A stretch of 64,000 bases of DNA from Cupriavidus basilensis. Lineage in GTDB: Bacteria > Pseudomonadota > Gammaproteobacteria > Burkholderiales > Burkholderiaceae. Under the pieces are notes generated by a model that had not been told where the DNA came from, ran no database searches, and saw nothing but the letters and a program-made list of their open reading frames with translations. A program made the position numbers and the translations under genes. The stretch covers positions 2,356,001 to 2,420,000 of the forward strand of contig NZ_CP062803.1 in NCBI RefSeq assembly GCF_008801925.2, read 5' to 3'. Below, one piece after another: positions 8,664 to 16,015 of the stretch. The first letter of the stretch is position 1; every line of letters begins with the position of its first letter.

Positions 8664-9884
8664 TCAGGGGAAGGTGAAGGTGAATTCGGCAGAGCCTCCC
8701 GCGTAACCGGCCTTGATCTCGGCGTCGCCACCGGTGCGGATGTACTGTGCCGACAGCGGGATCTTTGCTGTCCTGCCCGGTTTGTCGAGCGTCATCTCGT
8801 ACTTCTTGGCCGCGCCCGGATCGCCATAGGTGATACGCTCCCGGCTGCCATCCTCGCGCGTCATGATGATGCCGAACCCCTGGGCCAGGCTTTGCCCGCC
8901 CGGCGCGCTGAGCCGCAATACCGTCTTGTCTGCATTGGGCGGCGTGGCCTTGTCCCTGAAGCTGATCGTGGGCTTGGCGTTGGCCGCGCAATTGCTCAGG
9001 GCGATCTCGAAGTGCTTCGGCGGTGATGTGTCGTTGAGCTTCTTGAACCGATCGATGGGGATACTCCCCAGATCGACCGGAATGATCTGATTGGCCACCA
9101 CATCGCATTTGTTCGGAATCGGGGGCGGCGGGCCGCCGCCAATGCCGACCATGCCCGTGCTGTCGTAGGTAATGGACTGATGGCATCCCGGGCCCAAGGT
9201 GGGCACCTTGAACGTGCTGCCCAGGCTCACTCCCACCGACTTCAGAAAATCCGCCGCATAGATCTTCACCTGGAGACCACCCGCAACATGGGTCACCTTG
9301 ATCTCGCCCGGGGGGAGCGCATTCGGATCCTTGGTCAGCACCAGGTACTGTTTGTAGCTGGCGATGGTGGACCCGGTCTTTATCCCCAGATTGGGCTGAA
9401 ACAAGACGTTGATCTTCTCGACGGCAAGCGGGTCGGCCTCCTTGCGCAGGGTTCTGGCGACACCGTCCGACGATAGTGCTTCCCACTTGAAGCCGATGCC
9501 GTCAATATTCGTTGGCACAATGCCATCCGCACCGACGGGCGGCCCGAACCCCATTGCCCAGTGGGCGCCCGTGACCAGATCGTGAGCGACCACTGCCGAC
9601 GTCGCACCAAAGGTGAAGGACGTCGACAACGCGAACCGCCGCTCCATCAGGATCGTGCCGATGGCCGTACTGCTGGTCAGGGGATTGGTGACCGTCCACG
9701 GCTGGATCTCCTGCGGATTGGGGTTCGTGCAGTTGATGGCCATGCGGTTTTCAAATTGTGCCTGGGCGCTGCCGCTCACCAACCCCAGCATCAGCGTTAG
9801 CGCGGCAATGAACAGGCGTACCGGTTGGCGCGCAGCCCGTGCAATCCCCGGCAGCCCGGTGATAGGCAGTAGATTCGTATTCAT
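8664..9884 (-). CDS. Fimbrial tip adhesin-like protein with C-terminal pilin domain
   Basis: A 406-residue exported protein. The ATG at 9884 has GGAGAG six to seven bases upstream and is followed by an N-terminal hydrophobic segment (LFIAALTLMLGLVSGSAQAQ) that reads as a signal peptide. The middle (about 45-245) has no family I recognise. After a GGGPPPPIPNKCDV linker, the C-terminal 150 residues look like a FimA/MrpH-type pilin domain (FEIALSNCAANAKPTISF, SAEFTFTFP). That two-domain layout fits a chaperone-usher tip adhesin. It is the last gene of the minus-strand surface locus, separated from the other fimbrial genes by tpsB and tpsA. Confidence 0.8.
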   Translation of the reverse strand: MNTNLLPITGLPGIARAARQPVRLFIAALTLMLGLVSGSAQAQFENRMAINCTNPNPQEIQPWTVTNPLTSSTAIGTILMERRFALSTSFTFGATSAVVAHDLVTGAHWAMGFGPPVGADGIVPTNIDGIGFKWEALSSDGVARTLRKEADPLAVEKINVLFQPNLGIKTGSTIASYKQYLVLTKDPNALPPGEIKVTHVAGGLQVKIYAADFLKSVGVSLGSTFKVPTLGPGCHQSITYDSTGMVGIGGGPPPPIPNKCDVVANQIIPVDLGSIPIDRFKKLNDTSPPKHFEIALSNCAANAKPTISFRDKATPPNADKTVLRLSAPGGQSLAQGFGIIMTREDGSRERITYGDPGAAKKYEMTLDKPGRTAKIPLSAQYIRTGGDAEIKAGYAGGSAEFTFTFP

Positions 9885-10100
9885 GCAGCTCTCCATCTCC
9901 CCCCTGTCTCGCCAGCCTTTCGAGGTGGCGTCAAAATCCATGGTGCGCGCGGCCGACAGGACCCGCCGCCTGCGCCACCAGCAACGCATATCCGTCCTTG
10001 TGTTCCCTGGCGCGGTACTGAAATGCCCTTGCATGCCATGCCGAAACACGACACGCAAGGGGCCTGCTAGGCAGGCAGATCAGTGGACTGCTTCAGCAAC
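9885..10100. other. Intergenic gap between TpsA and adhesin genes
   Basis: A 216-bp gap inside the surface locus. A small GCCTGC-TAG-GCAGGC palindrome lies near 10062-10076 without a T-tract. The adhesin may have its own promoter here, but no clear -10/-35 boxes were found. Confidence 0.3.
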
Positions 10101-13100
10101 TTACTGAATGATGGTGCCGTAGTTGATGCCGGCCTGCGGCAACAGGGCAGCATTGCCGGAAACCCGGTTGCCTTGCATGAGACCGAAGTTCACACCGACC
10201 AGGCCACCATAGCTCTGGCCGTAGCTCGACACGAAGTCGACCTTGCCGCTGGCCGTCGAGTAATTGACTTCGCCCTGATTCAGGCCAATCAGGCCGCCCA
10301 TCGTCACGTAGTTGCCACCGCTGACCGTGCCGGAAGCCGACGAAGCACTGACCGCGCCGTGGTTCTGGCCAACCAGGCCACCCACCACGCTGCGGCTTTC
10401 ACCCTTGACGTTGCCGCTGGCTACGCCCGACACGATCGCGGCGCCATTGCTGGCGACGTTGGTGCCGACCAGGCCGCCGACAAAGCTGTTGGTATTGGCA
10501 TAGACTTCGCCGCTCGCTTCCACCGCCAGCAGGTTGCCGCCGTTGTAGCCGACCAGGCCGCCGGTGTGGCTGTTGCTGCCGCCCGAGGTCTTGCCTCGCG
10601 CCACCGAACTCTGGATGGTGCCGCTGTAGTTGCTGCCGACCAGGCCGCCCACGCGGTTGTTGGCGCCGCCGATCACGGCGCCGGTGGCTTCCGCGCCGAA
10701 GATGGTGCCGCCCTCGTTGCTGCCGGCCAGGCCGCCCACATCGATGCCCGAAGTATCCCTGACCAGGCCGCTGGTCTTGACATTGATCAGGCTACCGTTC
10801 CGGTTCTGCCCCACCAGGCCGCCGATGGCCGCGGCACCGCTGCCGTCTACGCGGCCACTGGTGCTGGCATCGGCAATCCGGCCGCCGCTGTCGTTGAGGC
10901 CAACCAGGCCACCGATCACGGCGTTGCTGGAAGAGCCTGTGTCGCCGGCGGAGAAGACGCGCTCGATGACGCCACCGTTGTTGTAGCCCACCAGGCCGCC
11001 CACGTTCAGGCCGCCGTTGGATGTGCCGACGGTGCCCCGGCTGGACGAATCGGCGATATAGGCGTTAGGCCCGGCGTTCAGCCCGACCAGGCCGCCCACG
11101 CCGCCCATGGCCGTGCGCTGCATGTATCCGCCGATCTTGGCATCCGACCTGCTGCGTGTCACGCTGCCCGCGTTTTCGCCGACCAGGCCACCGATCGATT
11201 GGGTCAGGTTGCTGCCGGACAGATTGGAGGCGCTCACCGAAGCGCGGTCGATGGAGCCGTCGATGAGGTTTTTCCCCACCAGGCCACCCATTGAATGGGC
11301 CCGCCCGCTGTTGCTAGACAGGCATACGCCAGTGGCGTTGACGTTGGAGATGGTGCCGGAATTCTGCCCCACCAGCCCGCCCAGCGCAGCGGCGCCGGCA
11401 TTGCCAGACGTCGCGTTGACCGTCAACGTCGCCAGGCCGAGGTTGCTGATGCTGCCGGACGATGCCGAGAACAGGCCGGACAAAGGCCCGGTGCTGGTCA
11501 CCTTGAGATTGCTCAAGGTATTGCCCAGGCCGTCGAAGGTGCCGTAGAACGTGCCGTAGTCGCCGCCGATCGACTTCATGCTGCCGCCGCTGATCTTGTT
11601 GCCCAGCACGTAGTAGCCGCCCAGATTGTCGTTGATGCCCTGCAGCTGCGCGAGATTCTGGATCACGTTATAGGAAAAGCCGTTCGACCTGAACGACGCC
11701 CCCGTCCCGGACAAGGTGACCACCGCGCCGTTGTTCAGGTTCAGCGAACGGCCATAGTTCAACGCCAGGCCGTTGCCGGCTCCGCTGAGCGTGACCTTGT
11801 TGTTCAGGTTGATATCCTTGGCGTCGCCGGCGGTCATGGCCAGGCTGGCATTGACGCCGGTGGCGCTCAGCGCTCCGTTCACATTGACATCGCCAGCCGA
11901 GGTCAGCGTCAGCTTGTTGCCGCTGCTCCACTCGATCGGCGCGTTGACCAAAAGATTGCCAACGGTGCTGGCCAGCTCGATATTGGTGGTGCCGAGGTTG
12001 CGCGAGAGCGTGTCACTATATGCGGTAATTTCGCCACTGCCGGCGCTCTGGCCGACGTTGACATCCATCCCGCTGAGCTTCCAGGTGCCTGTCTGCCCGT
12101 TATTGGCCTGGGTGTTGACCTGGGTGCCCAACTGCACCTGCACATCGGCGCCGCGGGTCTCGATGGTGCCGCCATTGCCCGGGCCGGCCATCGCGCTGGC
12201 GTTCAGGTTGCCGGCCACACGCACGACGCCGGCGCTGCCGCCGTCCAGCGTGATCTTGCCGGCATTGCCGCGCAAGGTCTTGGCCTCGATCATGCCCGTA
12301 TTGTTCACCACCGCCTGCTGCAAGCTGCCCGCGGCACGCGCCGTCATCAGCACCTGGCCGCCGTCGGCCTTGAGCAGGCCGCCGTTTTGCACCAGCGAGC
12401 CCACCAGGCCGTCGTTCACCTTCAGGTTGAGCAGGTTGCTGGCGTCGAAGCTCACGGTGAAGTCATTGCCGGCGCCTAGCGCCACCCGGCCCATCTGCGC
12501 CTGGATAAAGCCAGTGTTGTTCACCGTCGTGCCCAGCAGCGCCACGCTGCCACCCGGCGCGGCGGTAATCCGGCCGGCATTGATGATCGACGCACCCGCG
12601 CCGCCGGCAAAGCGGTAGGTCCCGCTGTTGAAATCCGCGTTGGTGATGTCCTGCGTCGAGGCCACCAGGCCGCCCACGTTGACCTGGGCGGTCTGCCCGA
12701 ACACCATCCCGTTGGGGTTGACCAGGAAAACGCGGCCATTGGCATCGATCTGGCCCTGGATATTGCTGGCATTCGCACTGATCACGCGGTTGAGCGCGAT
12801 CGAGTTGCTGTCGGGCTGGTTGAAGGTGACTCTCTCCTTCGCGCCAACGCTGAACCCGTTCCAGTTGATGATCAGCTTGTCGCTCGACTGGTTGATCGAC
12901 ATGGCCTGGCCATTGTTGTAGGTCGCGACATTGCCGGTGCCCGATACGATCACATTGCCGGTCGGCAAGGCATGCGCCGGCGCAAGCGCCCCCAGCCCCA
13001 ACAGCGCAACAGCGGCGGCAATCACGCGCCTGGCACCGCCAGACTTGCCGCGGCGGCGAGCCCCTTCGCTGGCGACGTTCCAGCATCCCTGGGCCTGATT

Positions 13101-13127
13101 CCAGACCAGTGCATAGCTTTTGTTCAT
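10101..13127 (-). CDS. TpsA exoprotein, filamentous-haemagglutinin type with GLUG repeats
   Basis: A 1008-residue secreted protein. The ATG at 13127 follows AGAGGTCAAT and begins an extended signal peptide (MNKSYALVWNQAQGCW, then a basic and hydrophobic stretch ending PAHA). The TPS secretion domain follows (about 50-300), with INQSSDKLIINWNGFSVG and NPNGMVFG. The C-terminal 430 residues hold about 14 GLUG repeats (GGLVGxNxG). The protein ends at the last repeat with no anchoring domain, so it is either released or held at the surface by its partner. The matching TpsB gene is directly upstream. Haemagglutinins of this type usually act in adhesion or biofilm formation. Confidence 0.93.
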   Translation of the reverse strand: MNKSYALVWNQAQGCWNVASEGARRRGKSGGARRVIAAAVALLGLGALAPAHALPTGNVIVSGTGNVATYNNGQAMSINQSSDKLIINWNGFSVGAKERVTFNQPDSNSIALNRVISANASNIQGQIDANGRVFLVNPNGMVFGQTAQVNVGGLVASTQDITNADFNSGTYRFAGGAGASIINAGRITAAPGGSVALLGTTVNNTGFIQAQMGRVALGAGNDFTVSFDASNLLNLKVNDGLVGSLVQNGGLLKADGGQVLMTARAAGSLQQAVVNNTGMIEAKTLRGNAGKITLDGGSAGVVRVAGNLNASAMAGPGNGGTIETRGADVQVQLGTQVNTQANNGQTGTWKLSGMDVNVGQSAGSGEITAYSDTLSRNLGTTNIELASTVGNLLVNAPIEWSSGNKLTLTSAGDVNVNGALSATGVNASLAMTAGDAKDINLNNKVTLSGAGNGLALNYGRSLNLNNGAVVTLSGTGASFRSNGFSYNVIQNLAQLQGINDNLGGYYVLGNKISGGSMKSIGGDYGTFYGTFDGLGNTLSNLKVTSTGPLSGLFSASSGSISNLGLATLTVNATSGNAGAAALGGLVGQNSGTISNVNATGVCLSSNSGRAHSMGGLVGKNLIDGSIDRASVSASNLSGSNLTQSIGGLVGENAGSVTRSRSDAKIGGYMQRTAMGGVGGLVGLNAGPNAYIADSSSRGTVGTSNGGLNVGGLVGYNNGGVIERVFSAGDTGSSSNAVIGGLVGLNDSGGRIADASTSGRVDGSGAAAIGGLVGQNRNGSLINVKTSGLVRDTSGIDVGGLAGSNEGGTIFGAEATGAVIGGANNRVGGLVGSNYSGTIQSSVARGKTSGGSNSHTGGLVGYNGGNLLAVEASGEVYANTNSFVGGLVGTNVASNGAAIVSGVASGNVKGESRSVVGGLVGQNHGAVSASSASGTVSGGNYVTMGGLIGLNQGEVNYSTASGKVDFVSSYGQSYGGLVGVNFGLMQGNRVSGNAALLPQAGINYGTIIQ
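10140..11390 (-). repeat. Array of about 14 GLUG-coding repeats in tpsA
   Basis: The 3' part of tpsA encodes about 14 copies of a roughly 30-residue unit opening with GGLVGxN, visible on the plus strand as recurring ACCAGGCCGCC. The units differ in sequence outside this core, so this is a protein repeat and not a young DNA tandem. Confidence 0.85.
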
Positions 13128-13208
13128 ATTGACCTCTTTCCTTGTTATTGAGAATGCTGCAACCATCCCGGCAGCACGGGTACTGCACCGACACGGTCCA
13201 CGGCGCGC

Positions 13209-15029
13209 TCAGAAGTACTGCGCGCCCTGAACCCAAAACCTGGGGCTGCGCACCGGCCCCCCGCTTGCGTCGCGCTGGCCCAGCGGCCAGGCCAGCGCCA
13301 GGCTGATCTGATGTCCCTGCCCGGCCCAGGCGCCACCGATGCCCGCCCCCGTCAACCGTCGCGTATTGCGCTCCCTGGTCCAAGGCTGCTTGTTGACGTC
13401 CACCACGCTCTTGTCCACGAAGGCGCTCAGCTGCCAGCCAGGGGCCACCGCGTAGCGCAACTCCAGGCTGGCCTGCCAGCCCTGGTCGCCGCTGCCGGCG
13501 CCGAGCGCGTAGGCGCGCACGCCATAGGGCCCGCCCATGCCGAACTTCTCCGAGCCGTCCAGGTTGCCGGACGCCCATTGCGCATTGGCCTGGGCATAGA
13601 GCTGGAAGCGATTGCTCAGCCGCTGCAGGCGCGCCGCGCTCAGGTTCATCTTGCTGAAGCTGCCGCCGGTTCTCGCGCTGACCTGGTCGATGAACTCGGT
13701 GTACGGATCGTCGATGCGAAGCCGTCCCGTGCTGTAGCTCGCCGAGAACATGGTCTGCCCGCCGCCGAATACGTTGTCCTGGCCGTTGCCGTTCACGCCA
13801 GCGGTCCACAGCCCCACGCGCTTGCCGACGTTGCGCTCGAAGAGATCCATCTCGTCGCGCAGCCGCTTGTCGTCGTACTGCAGCTGGGCGCTCAGGTTGA
13901 AGGCGCGGCCGCGCAGCAGCGGCTGCGAGACGAAGACGCTGCGGATGCTGGCGCGGCCGTGCGCTTCCAGCACCGCGAAATCCTTGCCGAGGTGATAGCC
14001 CATATCCGAGTACGACACGCCCACGCGTGTGGACCAGGGACCGACCGGCAACTGGTAGCCGGCGCGGTAGTAGCGCTGCCGCTTGTCGCTGCCAAGCACG
14101 CGCAGGCTCAACTGGTCCCCCAGCCGCAACGGGTTGTTCAGGTAGAAGCTGCCGCCCAGGCGGTATTCGCCGGTGTAGTAGCCGCCGTAGTTGTCCGCCT
14201 CCAGACTGCCCCCGGCCAGCGGCCCGGGCTCCGCCTCGACCAGCAGGTCGGTGGTACCGGGCTCGGTGCCGGACTGCAAGGTACCCTTGGCCTCGGCGCC
14301 GGGGATATCGTTGAGCAGCAGCAGGCTGCTTTCCAGTTCCGCGCTATGCACCGCCTCGCCGCGCCTGAGCCTCGACAGCGGCTGGCGCAGCACGCCGTCG
14401 AACGCGCGCGATTTATTCTGCAGCACGACCTGCCCGTACCTGCCCTCCATCACTTCGAGCCGGATCAAGCCATCTTCGATATCCTGCGGCGGCAGGAAGG
14501 CGCGCGCCAGCAGGTAGCCGTGCGCGTGGTAATACGCGGTGATGCGGTCCGCCGCCGCGTGCAAGCCTGCGAGGTCCTGCTCGCTGCCGTTCAGGTCGCT
14601 CAGCAAGGGCAGCAGTTGCGCCGAGTCGAATACCTTGTTCCCGTCGATGCGAAAGCCCTGCACCTTCAGGCGTATCCCCGGGTCGGCGGACGCGGCGGGC
14701 ACGCTGCGATCGTCCGCCTTGGGCAGGTCCAGCTCCAGACTGGACGGCGCAGGGAGTTCCGGACGCACGGTCTCGAGATCGCGCATGGTCTGCCCGGCCC
14801 TGGGTATGCTGGGTACATTCGCCGCATTGGGCGCATGGGGCGCACCGGGCACCTGCGCATGCCCCGCGACCGCCAGCAGCAACATCAGGCCGACACCGCA
14901 GGCACGCAGCCCGAAGGCGCGGCGCGCGGCCCGGTCACCGACCGCCCGGCGGGCTTGTGCATCGACATCGACATCGACATCGACATCGACAAAAGTTTCA
15001 CGGCCAGCAGTCACTTGATTTCTTCCCAT
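13209..15029 (-). CDS. TpsB outer-membrane transporter, ShlB/FhaC family
   Basis: A 606-residue outer-membrane protein that secretes the adjacent TpsA. After an N-terminal region with five Val-Asp repeats and a hydrophobic signal segment (VGLMLLLAVAGHAQ) come the POTRA part (KVQGFRIDGNKVFDSAQL, YLLARAFLPPQDI) and a C-terminal beta-barrel finishing in Phe, as usual for outer-membrane proteins. The length fits the family. The start at 15029 is the longest option. An internal start just before the signal segment cannot be excluded and would remove the repeat. Gene order TpsB then TpsA is the standard one. Confidence 0.9.
   Translation of the reverse strand: MGRNQVTAGRETFVDVDVDVDVDAQARRAVGDRAARRAFGLRACGVGLMLLLAVAGHAQVPGAPHAPNAANVPSIPRAGQTMRDLETVRPELPAPSSLELDLPKADDRSVPAASADPGIRLKVQGFRIDGNKVFDSAQLLPLLSDLNGSEQDLAGLHAAADRITAYYHAHGYLLARAFLPPQDIEDGLIRLEVMEGRYGQVVLQNKSRAFDGVLRQPLSRLRRGEAVHSAELESSLLLLNDIPGAEAKGTLQSGTEPGTTDLLVEAEPGPLAGGSLEADNYGGYYTGEYRLGGSFYLNNPLRLGDQLSLRVLGSDKRQRYYRAGYQLPVGPWSTRVGVSYSDMGYHLGKDFAVLEAHGRASIRSVFVSQPLLRGRAFNLSAQLQYDDKRLRDEMDLFERNVGKRVGLWTAGVNGNGQDNVFGGGQTMFSASYSTGRLRIDDPYTEFIDQVSARTGGSFSKMNLSAARLQRLSNRFQLYAQANAQWASGNLDGSEKFGMGGPYGVRAYALGAGSGDQGWQASLELRYAVAPGWQLSAFVDKSVVDVNKQPWTRERNTRRLTGAGIGGAWAGQGHQISLALAWPLGQRDASGGPVRSPRFWVQGAQYF
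14961..14990 (-). repeat. Hexanucleotide microsatellite (ATCGAC)5
   Basis: Five perfect copies of ATCGAC lie near the 5' end of tpsB and encode Val-Asp repeats on the minus strand. Copy-number change would keep the frame and would alter only the length of the N-terminus before the signal segment. Confidence 0.9.
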
Positions 15030-15134
15030 GGCAATCCATTCATTTCACGAGCGGCCCAATCGATGTGCATGCGCCGCTCTCAGCCCGATGGCGTTGGACT
15101 TCCTCATCGAGCCACCCATCGACCCGCGTCGAAA

Positions 15135-15920
15135 CTACCGTTTGACGTTTGCATTGCCGACGATCAGTTCGCCGCTGTCCCTGACGGCTTCGTAATGCAC
15201 CACGGTCTCGTCCGAGGCGGCGCCCTTCAAGCCAGGCAGCGTGAACCGCGTGACGCCAAGCGGCGCGATGGTCTGGCCGTCCAGTTCCACCGCTGCGCCC
15301 GCGCGCCCGACCGCCATCCGCGCCAGCGACACGTGGTAAGGCGTAGGGTTGCTTGCTTCCAGGACGGCGCCGCCCGCCTTGCCTGCGCTGCCGAACGCCC
15401 ATGTCACCTGCCCGATGGCCTCGTCCGGGGTGCCGGGCAATCCCGCCGGCCGGAACAGCAGCTTCATGCGGGTGCGGTAAGACAGGCGCAGCAGACTGGC
15501 GGTGTCCCCGGCCAGCGGCGGCACCTCCAGAAAGTTGATCCAGAACACCGACTCGCGATCCTCCGGCAGCGGCTCACCGGTGTAGCGCAGGCGGAGCACC
15601 GTCTTGCGCTCCGGGTCCAGCCTGAGCAACGGCGGCGACAAGATGAAGGGCACGCTCAGCCTGGCCGGATCGGCATTGACCTCACCCTGGTCCAGCCAGG
15701 CCTGGACCAGGATCGGGCTGTCGCCCGCATTGCGCAGCCTCACGCTCAACTCCGACAGCTCGGCGGGGTAGACAAAGCGGGTGCCGATGATCGACAACGC
15801 CGCCAGCGCCCCGGCCGGCGCCAGGCAAAGCAGCAAGGCCAGCATGGCCCCAGCGCCGCGCCACCGCCGCTCGCAGCGCGGCCTGCGATCGCTGCTGCCC
15901 GCAATGATCGGATGGGTCAT
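15135..15920 (-). CDS. Periplasmic fimbrial chaperone, PapD-like (second copy)
   Basis: A 261-residue protein with a basic N-terminus, a hydrophobic signal segment (MLALLLCLAPAGALA) and the immunoglobulin-like chaperone fold: GTRFVYPAELSELSVRLRN, LVQAWLDQG, the FWINFLEVPP strand and RMKLLFRP. SNPTPYHVSLA marks the second domain. It resembles the chaperone at 18969-19733. I chose the ATG at 15920; an ATG at 15947 is possible. It probably serves the downstream tip adhesin while the first chaperone serves the major pilin. Confidence 0.88.
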   Translation of the reverse strand: MTHPIIAGSSDRRPRCERRWRGAGAMLALLLCLAPAGALAALSIIGTRFVYPAELSELSVRLRNAGDSPILVQAWLDQGEVNADPARLSVPFILSPPLLRLDPERKTVLRLRYTGEPLPEDRESVFWINFLEVPPLAGDTASLLRLSYRTRMKLLFRPAGLPGTPDEAIGQVTWAFGSAGKAGGAVLEASNPTPYHVSLARMAVGRAGAAVELDGQTIAPLGVTRFTLPGLKGAASDETVVHYEAVRDSGELIVGNANVKR

Positions 15921-16015
15921 GCTGCTCGGCCTTCCCTGGTTCAGCATGCCGGCCGGATTGCCTGGCGCTGCCGTCCTGGTGCTCAACGGTTGCCCGGCTC
16001 CGGGTTGATTCGGCC

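Noticed and set aside
7733..8677. A complete 314-residue transposase
   Set aside because: Transposase similarity covers only about 7886-8270. The rest of the frame reads through unrelated sequence, the membrane-protein fragment and the inverted-repeat element.
10140..11390. Possible CRISPR-like array because of regularly spaced ACCAGGCCGCC
   Set aside because: The spacing reflects about 30-codon GLUG protein repeats; the frame is open throughout and the short core is not a CRISPR repeat.
10083..12479. Long plus-strand ORFs (10083-11294 and 11295-12479) antisense to tpsA
   Set aside because: They mirror the GLUG-coding repeats (Ala/Asp/His-rich low-complexity protein) and have no ribosome-binding sites; the minus-strand TpsA is the real gene.
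14961..14990. On/off phase variation of tpsB by slippage
   Set aside because: The unit is six bases, so slippage keeps the frame; only length variation is possible.
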